49,991 nt of DNA, from positions 1-49,991 of the forward strand of contig JALKBU010000305.1 in the NCBI GenBank assembly GCA_023091735.1, given 5' to 3'. A program made the translations under genes and the position numbers. This stretch comes from Trichomonas tenax. Taxonomy: Eukaryota; Parabasalia; Trichomonadida; Trichomonadidae. The notes beneath the pieces are model-generated. The model was not told where the DNA came from. It searched no databases and worked only from the letters and a program-made list of their open reading frames with translations. Positions 37,608 through 47,432 of the stretch are shown here, in pieces; positions within the stretch are counted from its first letter, which is position 1; each line of letters starts with the position of its first letter.

Positions 37608-39632
37608 ATGACCTCTCTTGTATCTCCTTACGGTGAAGAGTTTGGTTTAGTTGAGCACCGCCTCCGTCTTCAGGCGAAGGCCCCGCAGCTCAAGATCTCC
37701 GAAATGCAGAACATTGCACAGAAATCTTATTCATTTCAATTCCAAAATTTCGTTGAGTCAATGGAAAATCCAAATGTTGTCGATGTCTTCATAGAGTCGA
37801 GTGCCCTTCAGCAGTCGCCAACGGATATCGCCTCAAAGGGCCTCAGAATCCCAACGAAAACTGGTTTACAATTCAATTCGTCGAAAGTAACATTTCCAGC
37901 GGGCAAAGACGAGTACACTCTCATCCACCTCGTCGTCGCGCTCGGAAAGGTCACGAATTTCCTAGATCCTGTCGCTTCTCTTACAGGAGATAATTATCTT
38001 CCAACAACAAATCTCTCTAGCGCCAATCTTCCACAGGGATTTGACAGCCTGAGGATCTCCGCCACCGGTGACTTTGCTATTTTCAAACCAATTCAATTCA
38101 ACGTCCTCCATATCGTCAAAGTTAAGGGAGGAGCAAATATCGAGCAGAAACCACTCGACCAGATGAAGTGCTCCAACTGCCATAAGCAGTTCGCCATCTT
38201 TTACTGCACAAATGATAATCTGAAATTGTGCATCAACTGTGATCAGAAACTCCACGGCTCCTCTGTCACAAAGTCCCACGTCAGGAAGCCACTCGGCGAA
38301 GTCCTCCCAGCATTCCAGCCATGCCCGGAGCACCCAGAGCACATGGTTCAGTACTACTGTGAGCAGTGCTCTCTTCCTGTTTGCATAGAGTGCAAGGTCA
38401 ACGGAAACCACTCACACAAGGGCACAGCTAAGCACAAGCTCACGCCAATCACGCAGGCATACGAGCAGGTTGGCCTGAAGATGAAGCAGCCAAACCAGGT
38501 CCGCCTCAACCGCGAGAGAGCTCTTAAGACAGCGATCGTTGAAGCTGAGGATACAATAAAGAACCTCAACAACAACCTCACGCAGGTTCTCGCCGAAATC
38601 AAGCGCATCGCTGACGCAGCCGCCAACGAGGCCAAGCAGACAATCGGACAGAGGGTTCTCGAGGCGAAGTCATGCCTTTCTGAGCTCCAGCGCAAGTATG
38701 ATCAGCTCAAGTCTACGAACGAGTTAATCACATCATACTACACCGATGGCGATCCGGTCCCATTCCTTGAAGAGTTCCACCGCACAGAGATCCTTGACAA
38801 GGAGATCGAGACAACAATCGACCTCCAGAAGTCCAACCACATCAAGGCTGATCTCTCAGTCTTCGGACACTTAGCAATCCAGTCGCCAAAGCCAGCGGTT
38901 ATTCCAAAGGCCACAGAGCGCGACATCAAGCCAACATCATCAGCGCACAACCAGTCGACATGGCCAACAACGACAACACACAGAGACAGAAATCGCGATG
39001 AGTCTGAGAACGAAGGCCTCAAGATCACATCCCTCGACAAGATGGCCGACAGGAAGCTCAGGAAGTACGGAAAGCAGTTCGAAGAGCTTCCTTTCATCCC
39101 ATTCGACGGCTCTGAGATCATTGAGGATCACGAGATCGCGCGCAAGCTCTACCTCTGCTTCCCATTCAAGGGACTCCCAGAGACGCACCTCACGTTCAGC
39201 ACGTCCAGCGACGGCAGAGACATCCAGGAGATGCACAGGCAGATCGACGGCAAGGGCATCACCGTCATCCTGATCAAGTCGGGCGATCACGTCTTTGGTG
39301 GTTTCGCCGCATCGAAGTGGAACTCCGACATGAAGCCATTCGGTGAGAACTCCTCCAGCTTCTTGTTCAGCATAGACAGGAACGCATTTATCCCAGCACA
39401 CCCACAGAGCGAGGAGCCGATCTTCTTGTTCGGCACGCCAGACTCTTTCTCATTCGGCCGAGATGACTTAGTTCTCGCTGGAAACTTCGATCGCTGCGCT
39501 TCTACGATCGAGAACACATTCGGTGTTGGCCTTCAGTACGGCAGCGTTGAGGCGCAGAAGTTCCTCGCAGGACAGCCAAGATTCAAAGCGGACAAAGTCG
39601 AAGTTTGGGGATTCTTCTCTCCAGCTGACTAA
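37608..39632 (+). CDS. B-box / coiled-coil / TLDc domain protein
   Basis: This encodes 674 residues. In order: a beta-rich N-terminal domain (1-175); two B-box zinc fingers (first with C188, C191, C200, C208, C211 and H216; second with C239, H242, C251, C254, C259, C262, H268 and H276); a coiled coil (about 295-370); a disordered linker (about 425-480); and a TLDc domain (about 504-670) ending KVEVWGFF, as typical. The middle and end resemble TRIM-like B-box proteins joined to a TLDc (oxidation resistance, V-ATPase regulation) domain; there is no RING. The function is inferred from domains only. GC content and codon bias rise strongly from about 38140 onward, far above the neighbours, pointing to high expression or a different history of the 3' part. 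Confidence 0.9.
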   Translation: MTSLVSPYGEEFGLVEHRLRLQAKAPQLKISEMQNIAQKSYSFQFQNFVESMENPNVVDVFIESSALQQSPTDIASKGLRIPTKTGLQFNSSKVTFPAGKDEYTLIHLVVALGKVTNFLDPVASLTGDNYLPTTNLSSANLPQGFDSLRISATGDFAIFKPIQFNVLHIVKVKGGANIEQKPLDQMKCSNCHKQFAIFYCTNDNLKLCINCDQKLHGSSVTKSHVRKPLGEVLPAFQPCPEHPEHMVQYYCEQCSLPVCIECKVNGNHSHKGTAKHKLTPITQAYEQVGLKMKQPNQVRLNRERALKTAIVEAEDTIKNLNNNLTQVLAEIKRIADAAANEAKQTIGQRVLEAKSCLSELQRKYDQLKSTNELITSYYTDGDPVPFLEEFHRTEILDKEIETTIDLQKSNHIKADLSVFGHLAIQSPKPAVIPKATERDIKPTSSAHNQSTWPTTTTHRDRNRDESENEGLKITSLDKMADRKLRKYGKQFEELPFIPFDGSEIIEDHEIARKLYLCFPFKGLPETHLTFSTSSDGRDIQEMHRQIDGKGITVILIKSGDHVFGGFAASKWNSDMKPFGENSSSFLFSIDRNAFIPAHPQSEEPIFLFGTPDSFSFGRDDLVLAGNFDRCASTIENTFGVGLQYGSVEAQKFLAGQPRFKADKVEVWGFFSPAD

Positions 39633-39933
39633 TTTTATATATATATATATTTATTTTTTATATCAACATTGTCAATGCTAAATTTTTCTTCTCTTATCTT
39701 CATTTTTTGATAATATATATAAATTTTCAAATAAAAAATGTTTTGAAGATTGAAGTCTTAAATATAGCTTATATAGATAAAATATATTATTAAAATCGAT
39801 ATGAAATGTTTTGATGTTGCATGAGGCCTCTACCTTTCTAGAAAAACCGACATTTGTAAAGTGTCAGATTGGCCATACTTAATGTAAACAAACAGCTTTT
39901 AAAAACCAGGAGAGATCAAGCATTAATAAATCA
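39633..39933. other. Spacer and promoter of the small gene at 39934
   Basis: It holds TGTAAAGTGTCAGATT (about 39856-39871), shared with the MAP-kinase 5' flank, and AATGTAAACAAAC (about 39882-39894). A TA-rich run follows the TLDc gene's stop. Confidence 0.4.
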
Positions 39934-40312
39934 ATGACTTCTACAATCAACAGGTAATATAGCCACTCAATCAATTACTTCCATTCTCAGCAAAGAATCT
40001 TCAGCAATCAACATATTGCCTCAATTCTCAGCAAAGATCTTCATCAATGAATCACGTAACTCTGCTAGCTTTCAAATTGAACAAAAGTTAAGATCTTTAG
40101 CCTATAATCCTAGTTCAATTATTCTAGGATTAGAAAAACTAAAAGAAACTATTAACATCCCTTATAAAATCAGCGATGTTATGATGAAGACTATTATCGA
40201 TCTTCATTTACCAACGGATGTTGAGATACAAATCATGAATGAAATTACAGAATTTATTTCCACGCATGTTCCAGATGAGGTAGTAGAAATGTGGAAGAAA
40301 AAACTGAAGTAA
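39934..40312 (+). CDS. Small hypothetical gene with a probable frameshift near its start
   Basis: ATG 39934 opens only seven codons (MTSTINR) before a TAA. Dropping one base near 39952 joins it to a frame that stays open for about 118 more codons, to TAA at 40310-40312. The downstream part is protein-like (SIILGLEKLKETINIPYKI, LHLPTDVEIQIMNEITEF, VPDEVVEMWKKK). No ATG lies before residue 57 of that frame, so without the shift the gene has no good start. It is either a new pseudogene or a one-base sequence error. Family unknown. The stop lies in TAAAT. Confidence 0.5.
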
Positions 40313-40488
40313 ATTAAACTTACTTATAAATTGGAATAAATAATTTTACTTGTCAAATTTTTATTGTTTACATAACATTTTGACATGTAAACATGTTACT
40401 TTTCTAGAAAGGTAGATGACTCGATGTTGCATCAAAATATTAAAATTTATGAGCCATTGATATACATTGATGGAGAGAAAACAAATTG

Positions 40489-41328
40489 ATGATTCTTTTT
40501 GATCATTATTTTTTAATGATTGATTTTGAAAGTGTCCAAAAATCAAAAACTGGAATTTTGAAGGTTAAAGTCGTCGATTGGAGTATGGTCAAGAAAATGG
40601 ATATTGATGAACTGAGAAACACGAGAGATCGTGGAGAAATGAAATCTTTGATCAAAGATTTTCTTAGAGCAGACTTATTATTCGTTGATCCTAATTACTG
40701 CGATGCATCTTTAGTGTTTAAGTACTTCCAATTGCTCCAAATCGCAGTCAGACAACTAACTCACGAAAATTCGCAGCTTAGACAAATAGTACAAGTTCAA
40801 AAAGGACAACTATCGAATACTCGAGAGATAATTGACCATTTAAAGACAATCCCGTCTAAAAAGGAGGAAGTAACAGTTATTTATCAATGTCCTTTGTGTT
40901 TTAAGCAATTTAAGTCGAAAAAGTACTTAGAACTGCACAAAGTGCGTAGGCATACATCTGTGCAAAGCAATGAGCCAAAAGAACCAGAAGAACAAAAAAT
41001 TATCAAAAGACCTGTTGTTGATATCAATAAAATCGTTCAATCTATGGATCAGACGCTCCAAGAACGTCAGAAACAGCAAAAGGAATCTTTGGAAAAGAAG
41101 TTCTCTGATTTTGAGCAAAGAATTCAAGATCGCTTGGAAGCAGATAGAAAATCGTTTATTAGAGACAAATTCCCAGGTCATCCGAATGCAACGGACTCTG
41201 TATTCGGTAGCACACTCAACAAAAGTCATGTTCCACTTATTTTGGATGATGGAAGCGATTACGGCGATGAGTATTTGAGCAGCATTTTCACTAAAGATAG
41301 CAGTGGCTATTCTTCGGAAAACTTTTGA
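40489..41328 (+). CDS. DZIP1-like zinc-finger protein
   Basis: This encodes 279 residues. An N-terminal helical domain (DWSMVKKMDIDELRNTRDRG…LADLLF-type pattern, then FKYFQLLQIAVRQLTHENSQLR) matches the Dzip-like N-terminal domain. It is followed by a coiled coil and a single C2H2 finger (CPLCFKQF…ELHKVRRH) at about 133-158, the exact order of DZIP1/Iguana. A second coiled coil and an acidic tail follow. DZIP1 acts at the basal body and ciliary transition zone (family knowledge); a similar role at trichomonad basal bodies is inference. The TTG at 40486 is rejected; ATG 40489 is used, though 40516 is possible. TGACATGTAAAC (40381-40392) lies upstream. Confidence 0.82.
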   Translation: MILFDHYFLMIDFESVQKSKTGILKVKVVDWSMVKKMDIDELRNTRDRGEMKSLIKDFLRADLLFVDPNYCDASLVFKYFQLLQIAVRQLTHENSQLRQIVQVQKGQLSNTREIIDHLKTIPSKKEEVTVIYQCPLCFKQFKSKKYLELHKVRRHTSVQSNEPKEPEEQKIIKRPVVDINKIVQSMDQTLQERQKQQKESLEKKFSDFEQRIQDRLEADRKSFIRDKFPGHPNATDSVFGSTLNKSHVPLILDDGSDYGDEYLSSIFTKDSSGYSSENF

Positions 41329-43143
41329 ATTCTAATCGCAACATTGTTTTAAATGCGATTGTTTAATACCATGAAATCAAACCGAATGTTTTCTTAAATC
41401 TGATCAAAAAGTTTATGCTTTGTTTTTGATCAATAAAAATTTGTCGGTTATTTTATAATTTGACACAATATTAAATTCATGTTTTCACATATCCATTTGG
41501 AGCTATTTAGGATTTTGAAAATATACATCGGTATGCTTTTGCCCGTAAATAGTTATTTAGCAATGATTTTTGATTCAACAATGCTTCTGAATCACTCAAA
41601 TAATATTGTCATGAAATGTAAACTATTGAAAATTTGGTTGAAAAAATGAATTATGCCCACCCTAGAAAGTTATAATATTAATAAATAGTTATTACATCAT
41701 TTTTATTATATTAGTACCGTTAAGGATTTTAAAAAATGCTTTGCATTCAATATGATGTTGATAATCATTATCCTCAGATGTCACTTTTCATGTTAGTCGC
41801 CCTTAATAAGATATAAATTTAATCAATATAAAGTTGTTTATTCAGTAATTAACAGGTATTTAGTTAGCATTTGGCTGTTTCTGCTTCTGTTGGACATAGA
41901 AAAGAAATGATGCGACTTGTTAATTTCGTTTCACTTCATATAAAGAAGCAGCATCATCAAAATTTTTGACGGACTTTTGATTGAATAGGGTGTGCAAGGG
42001 TGTGTTTAGTGCAGAAAGATAGAGAATGAGTTGAAATGTTATAATAATATCATTATAAACCCTATCAAATTTAAGCATTATAACTATGGTTTGAAGTTTC
42101 TATTTCGATTATAAGTCACTCAAATATCACAATTTTGACATCCGTCATTTTATGCACAATTTGGGTATCAAAATTTTTTCTTGCTTGAATATAGTGACCA
42201 ATAGCAAAGTATAGATCAATTTAAGCATATGCATAGATTGGCCGAACGATTCTGAATCGGAATCTATAGAGCAAAATAAAAAAATCGATGCTGTGTAACT
42301 TGAATAACTCTATAAAAGCGAAACTGAATTTTTTGTGAAATTTCAAAAAAAGTGAAAACACTTTCATCATTTGTCATTATGTCATATTGTGTTCACCATC
42401 AACCACAATCTATATAATGTTAATATCCAATAAGTATATATCTTATTTATATATATTATATCGTTGTTTTCCTTCATAATATTTGTATCAGATCAAAATA
42501 AAAAATTATGTCATATTTTTCAAATTTGTAATTGAAATGCTGTTTTGACCATATATATCAAACTTGACTTCATTCAATTGCAGAGATTAATATACCATAA
42601 ACTATAGATCCGTTGTGTCCCTAAGGAAAGTAATTGGCATATCTCAGTAATTAATGTTAAAGCAAATATTCGATGGGAATCAAATTTTAAAATAGCAAAA
42701 TCATTTTTATTTTTCATGATCACTACAACATGTTGCATATTTGTATTTATATTCTATATGCAATGAAGCATACTTAGCAATGGTATTGGATATAGAGAGA
42801 TCACCATGAAGTCATGAGAGATTACTTGTTTGTGAGAAAAATTGGTGGAGATTTTATAATTTTTCATTTTCATTATTTCGAATGGTTTTTGGTATATTTT
42901 TTGAAATTGTTGTGTGTTAATGTGTTACAATGAGCTAGAAACAATATGTGTCTTTATACTAAGAAGCAAAAACGATTTCTTTTGATTCAATATCAATATG
43001 AAATGACATATTTTTTATAATAAGCCAAATTCTTCGCTTACTTCATATGCAAATGGAAATATGATATATAAACGAAGAGTTTTCGAAATTTGTGAAAGTT
43101 TTTCCAAAATATGGTAATTTCCTTTAGTGAAAGTGAAATTTGT
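41329..43143. other. Longest gene-free spacer (1.8 kb)
   Basis: No ORF, RNA gene or repeat that I can support. One TGTCACTTTTCATG word (about 41778-41791) matches the start-proximal element, but the frame after it closes after eight codons. Confidence 0.5.
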
Positions 43144-43569
43144 TTACACATAGATAGAATTTAACATAGTAACTACTTTTTGCTTCGAAGATTCAACAAT
43201 CTGTCCGTCAACAATAATTTCGTTTAGCGCTGAATAAGCTTGTGGTAAATTGTAGAGTATATGGAACTCTGTGATATCGCCGAAGTACTCTCTTAAGGTT
43301 TGGAAGAAGAAATCAAATACCGAAATTACAGCACATTCATTTGAGTCTTCCTCAACAGCAGCAATGCAGTAAATAGCGAGGTATCGCTTGTAAACGATCT
43401 TTAGATCATTGTAATGGAACGTGAACGACATTTGTTCATTTCGAGAAACGCATTGGCGAATGATCTCACTTTCCAATTTGTGGCGCGTATCCACATCCGG
43501 GCGTTCACCGTAATACTGTGCGAGACGCGTTTGTCCGTAGCGGTTCACAATAAGGAAAAACTTTATCAT
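43144..43569 (-). CDS. Clathrin-adaptor sigma (small) subunit, closest to AP-4 type
   Basis: This encodes 141 residues, the usual sigma length. The start MIKFFLIVNRYGQTRLAQYY is the family signature, and the Gln-Thr-Arg-Leu form with MIKFFL recalls AP-4 sigma. VYKRYLAIYCIAAVEEDSNE matches the RRY-AGLYF-x-x-x-D-x-N-E block, and the FFQTLREYFGDITEFHILYNLPQAYSALNEIIVDGQI region matches the helical end. Part of a heterotetrameric coat adaptor at the TGN or endosomes. AP-1 or AP-2 sigma cannot be ruled out by eye. The gene is divergent from the small gene at 43731. Confidence 0.92.
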   Translation of the reverse strand: MIKFFLIVNRYGQTRLAQYYGERPDVDTRHKLESEIIRQCVSRNEQMSFTFHYNDLKIVYKRYLAIYCIAAVEEDSNECAVISVFDFFFQTLREYFGDITEFHILYNLPQAYSALNEIIVDGQIVESSKQKVVTMLNSIYV

Positions 43570-43730
43570 TTCTTACAAATATTGAAAAGTGACATAATTT
43601 ACATGAAGTAAAAATGTGACAATTTACATAATTTCTTTACCTTTCTGACATTCAAAACTTTACAAACAACATAATCAGTATTTACTTGACAGAAATCCAT
43701 TAAGGTGAATTAGTAAAAGTGCCAATTAAA
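43570..43730. promoter_or_regulatory. Divergent promoter between AP-sigma and small gene
   Basis: These 161 bases hold GAAAAGTGACATAATTTACAT (43582 on) and TGTGACAATTTACATAAT further in, then TAAAAGTGCCAATTAAA directly before ATG 43731. On the minus side TGTCACTTTTCA ends about 12 bases before ATG 43569. Confidence 0.5.
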
Positions 43731-44021
43731 ATGGATGCTTCTGTTGATCTTGCAACTTTATTAGACGAGATGAAAAAGAATAACGAAAAAATTATAGCAC
43801 ACCAGTATTCATATGTCAGCGCTATTCACAACAATTCGTCTGTTTGTCCTGTTGATAAAAATGATAAATTCTTCGTTGATAATAATATTACGTTTAGCGA
43901 GATAGTTCCAGAGTGCATTGGCATTGAGAATGCACCAGAAATGGACTCAAATTACGTTGTCTGTTTAGATGATGCAGGTGCTTATCGCCACATTGTTGTC
44001 AAAAAGGACAAGCAGACGTAA
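43731..44021 (+). CDS. Small hypothetical protein, 96 aa
   Basis: Family not recognised. It is an acidic/neutral soluble protein: a helical start (LATLLDEMKKNNEKIIAHQ), then a stretch with FFVDNNITFSEIVPECIGI and DSNYVVCLDDAGAYRHIVV that looks like short strands. AAAAGTGCCA immediately before the ATG and a divergent conserved partner support a real gene. The GTG at 43719 is rejected because it lies inside the element. Confidence 0.65.
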   Translation: MDASVDLATLLDEMKKNNEKIIAHQYSYVSAIHNNSSVCPVDKNDKFFVDNNITFSEIVPECIGIENAPEMDSNYVVCLDDAGAYRHIVVKKDKQT

Positions 44022-44481
44022 CTTTTCCTCTTTTCTACATACCATCATATATTTTTTATGTTTGTTAAATATTTAAATTTCAAAAATTCGTTTAAATGTT
44101 CTTTCATTCAAACCACTATTCCAACAGTTATAAAAACTATTTTCTATTTTATGCCTGAATTATAGAGTTATAGTTTAAGATTTTATAAAATTGAATAAGA
44201 TAAATACATGAGATTTGATCAACCGAATTTAAAAATTAACTTCTGCATTATGTGTGTTTGATGGCAGTTCATAGAAATGTATTAGAAATCGAATGCAAAT
44301 TTAAAACTCAGATCTGAATTTATGAGATCTGAGGGAAATTTGCAGGTTTCCGGGATTTGTGTACAAAAATACAATGATTGGTCGAGGAATTTCTGATGCC
44401 TCACTTGGCTATTCGAGAAAAAACAAACGGCCACAACGATAGCATATTTGAGAAACTCTGTTCAGTTTAATAAAAAGTGAA
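44022..44481. other. Spacer before prefoldin 3
   Basis: No gene. An inverted word TCAGATC…GATCTGA (about 44311-44333) is the only local symmetry. AAAAAGTGAA ends directly at ATG 44482. Confidence 0.45.
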
Positions 44482-44997
44482 ATGGAATACTTAAATTCCT
44501 ATGGTGTCCCAAAGGCGGAATTTATTGATGATATTAAGGCCGTAGCTCCAAAGCCAGAGGATGCTGAGCGTCTTTATCGCGAAAAAACAGAACTTATGCA
44601 GAAGTATCGTATGCTCGAAAGTCATCTTCTCGAAAAACAACAACAACTCAAAAGATCACGCCCAGGTGTTGCAGAAAATCTTAGCGCAATCAAGAAACTT
44701 GAGGCAATGGCTGATAAGGGCGACTGCAAGACTCATTTCCAACTTGCTGACAGTTTATACAGCACAGCAACAATTAACAGCGAAAGTACAGTTTGCCTTT
44801 GGCTTGGAGCTAATATTATGGTCGAATACCCATTCTCTCAGGCCAAGGATCTTTTAACAGAGAATCTTGCGGCTCTCGATAAACAAATAGATGATATTGG
44901 TAAGAACCTCATCTTCTTACGTGATCAGATTATCACAACAGAAGTTACATTGTCTCGTATTGTTAACCACTTGATCCAGCTTAACAAGAAGAAATAA
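44482..44997 (+). CDS. VBP1: Prefoldin subunit 3 (VBP1)
   Basis: This encodes 171 residues, close to the family length of about 190. The GVPKAEFIDDI start, the QKYRMLESHLLEKQQQLK coiled-coil helix, VCLWLGANIMVEYPFSQAKDLL between the two helices and FLRDQIITTEVTLSRIVN at the end all match alpha-type prefoldin subunit 3. It forms part of the hexameric chaperone that hands nascent tubulin and actin to TRiC/CCT in the cytosol, consistent with a tubulin-rich flagellate. AAAAAGTGAA touches the ATG; the stop lies in TAAAT. Confidence 0.95.
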   Translation: MEYLNSYGVPKAEFIDDIKAVAPKPEDAERLYREKTELMQKYRMLESHLLEKQQQLKRSRPGVAENLSAIKKLEAMADKGDCKTHFQLADSLYSTATINSESTVCLWLGANIMVEYPFSQAKDLLTENLAALDKQIDDIGKNLIFLRDQIITTEVTLSRIVNHLIQLNKKK

Positions 44998-45398
44998 ATG
45001 ATCTTTATTTAGGATATTATTATATGCTCCCGTTTTATTACGAAATAAAAAAAGTATACATTTGCTTATAATTATATATTTTGGCCAGGTGAAATGGATC
45101 AAAAATCAAATTTATCGGCAAAACATTATAACGCAAGTATTGCCTTGGACTTCTATATGAATTGCTCCATTGAGTAATAGCTAATACGCAATTTTATTGT
45201 GCAAACTTTTTATTTTACTTTTCGAAATGTCTATCACATTATATATTTCATGGCTATTTAAAGCACAATTAAAATCATAAAGATTTTATGTTCATCACAC
45301 ATAATTTGATATAAGAAAAATGTAGAAGAATGATAAACAATGCGTAATATAGAATATGATTATTTACATACATAATATAATAACAACAAAGCAGAATG
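44998..45398. other. AT-rich spacer
   Basis: No feature recognised. Confidence 0.5.
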
Positions 45399-46373
45399 TT
45401 AAGAAATCAACTTATTGAGATTATCAAGCGGAAATTGGTATGTTTCTATCTTGTTTGTTCCAATGACAATGATGCCCAGTGCATATTCCTGTGGCATAAC
45501 ACCTGCGAAGAGCCATCTTGGATTTTCGATGGCCGTTTGTGTTTTGATCAATGCTCGAGCTCTTGGATGATCAATATTAGCTAATGCCAGGCTGCCGGTT
45601 CTAACCATAGTGACAACCCATCCATTTGCAACATCCCACAAATTTTCATAAACTTTTCTCATTCCGATTGAATTCTTGATTGAACCACCTATTATCTTTT
45701 GGAATACGTTACTTTGAGTACCGTGCGAGATATCATTGCTCGAAATAATAATATCATCATCAGAAATTATAAAACCATCAATTTCATCGCCTTTATAGTA
45801 CTTTCTGAAGTTAGTTCCATCGAATACTGTGACATCTTCGTTGGAAAGCAATGTATAATATGTTCCGAACGGAATTACTCTTCTTGCTCTAAATGGGCAT
45901 GAAAACACTTGGTCCGCCATTTCCTGGTCCACTGAGTAGACGCACAACTCCGTGGGTGTCAGGATAACAAACTCATTCAATTTCACTGGAGAACCACAAA
46001 AAGAGATCACTCGATCATTTTCCGAGATCTTGAAAGATATTTGTATTATTTGGCGTGCTGGGTCCAATATGAAGAAGGTCATTGTGGCATCATAGATCAA
46101 TATCATTGTTTCAGTTGGAAGTCCTCTTGAATCATCATTATATGGATTATCTACGAACGCCGTTGTCGACAGGATATACGTCACATCCATAATCTTGCAC
46201 GGGTGCTCATATGATGCATAATGGATACCAGTTAATGCGCGATTCAATGAAAATGGTGCGCAAAGCATTAGTTTATTGTCTTGTATAATGCACAGCGAGC
46301 GCTTTATTTTCCTAACGAGTGTGACGTCAGACTCAAAACTCGCGACATTGGTCTTTATCACACCAAGATCCAT
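45399..46373 (-). CDS. Hypothetical protein, propeller-like, 324 aa
   Basis: No family recognised with confidence. The sequence alternates beta strands and turns at 40-50 residue intervals (IKRSLCIIQDNKLMLCAPF, ETMILIYDATMTFFIL, EFVILTPTELCVYSV, TYYTLLSNEDVTVFDG, DIIISSNDIS, GWVVTMVRTGSLALAN, YALGIIVIGTNKIETYQF), a rhythm seen in WD40-like beta-propellers. No WD dipeptides are present. It is soluble. On its strand CAAAAGTGCCAAAATTGAT precedes ATG 46373 directly, supporting the start. Confidence 0.75.
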   Translation of the reverse strand: MDLGVIKTNVASFESDVTLVRKIKRSLCIIQDNKLMLCAPFSLNRALTGIHYASYEHPCKIMDVTYILSTTAFVDNPYNDDSRGLPTETMILIYDATMTFFILDPARQIIQISFKISENDRVISFCGSPVKLNEFVILTPTELCVYSVDQEMADQVFSCPFRARRVIPFGTYYTLLSNEDVTVFDGTNFRKYYKGDEIDGFIISDDDIIISSNDISHGTQSNVFQKIIGGSIKNSIGMRKVYENLWDVANGWVVTMVRTGSLALANIDHPRARALIKTQTAIENPRWLFAGVMPQEYALGIIVIGTNKIETYQFPLDNLNKLIS

Positions 46374-46633
46374 ATCAATTTTGGCACTTTTGGCAAAATT
46401 TTAATTAAAATATAACCTTATTCACGTTTTTATACCAATAAGTCAAAAACGGAGATTTTCTTTGTGATCAATATTTTATCTCTGTCTATTGGAGTTGAAC
46501 AAACAGTGAATGAAGTGTCGGAAATAAAAAATATTAATATGTAACAATTTATTTAGAAAAATTCGTTTAATGAGGGACAGCTGTTTTAAACACGTATTAA
46601 CTCTTCAGCTGTTTCTTCTTTAGGTTTTTCATT

Positions 46634-46876
46634 TTATTGCTGAAGCTGTTTCAGTTTTTCCCGCTTTTCTTCGACAATTGGGCGTAATTCCTCAATAGCT
46701 GCAATCAATTCCTTTTGCGTTTCTGGATTCTTCTTTGGTTCTTCATTTATTTCGCGTGTTTTGACCTCTTGAGATGGTTTGCCCGCATTCTCTTTTCCGC
46801 CTTTGTATGGAGAGTCGCGAGAAACTTTTATTACTCGCTTAGATGGAGAAACGCGCGGAACAGATTTTGATTCCAT
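46634..46876 (-). CDS. Small basic/coiled-coil protein, 80 aa
   Basis: Residues 1-45 are Ser/Lys/Pro-rich and disordered with repeated S-P sites (RVSPSKR, SRDSPYK); 50-80 form one amphipathic helix (ELIAAIEELRPIVEEKREKL). ACATGTCATAAAA lies just before the ATG, a variant of the upstream element. The S-P-x-K/R pattern suggests CDK or MAPK substrates. Family unknown. Confidence 0.6.
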   Translation of the reverse strand: MESKSVPRVSPSKRVIKVSRDSPYKGGKENAGKPSQEVKTREINEEPKKNPETQKELIAAIEELRPIVEEKREKLKQLQQ

Positions 46877-47432
46877 TTTTTATGACATGTGATATGAAAT
46901 TACAAATTACAACTGAACTTCCAAATGTGATGTTTAATCATATATTCCATCATGCAACACTTTTCGCAATATAAATTTTGGATTTCGACCAATTTATAAA
47001 AAATGAATAAAATATTTTTCAAAAATTCAGTCCACAAGCAAACAGCTAAATCAGTTCCTCTATTAATGGATAGCTATCAAATCATTTAGAAAATAATTAA
47101 ATGATTTTTTAAGAATCGTTCAAATCTGTTCTTCTATATAATCAATCATCAATACATGAAAATAAAATAATAATACAATGGATTTAAGAGCTAAATAATG
47201 AAGTTTGTTTTTAGTCAGGAATATCAATGTTAAACTCACAGTATTTTTCCAATTCAAGCAGTTGCATTGATAGAATAGTAACTACTCTAAGTATTTAACA
47301 TGTGATTTGTAATTTTCAAAATGTAGATAACTCGCAAAGAAGAACTTTTTGCATCCGAGAAATATAAAGAACAAATAGTGTTTAAGATATAACATAACAA
47401 AAAAATATATGAAAACAAAAACAATAAACAGC
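46877..47432. other. AT-rich spacer
   Basis: No gene recognised. It holds the 5' flank of the small coiled-coil gene. Confidence 0.5.

Noticed and set aside
37608..39632. Antisense ORFs of 113-153 codons across the TLDc gene
   Set aside because: Shadows created by strong GC-biased codon use in the sense gene.
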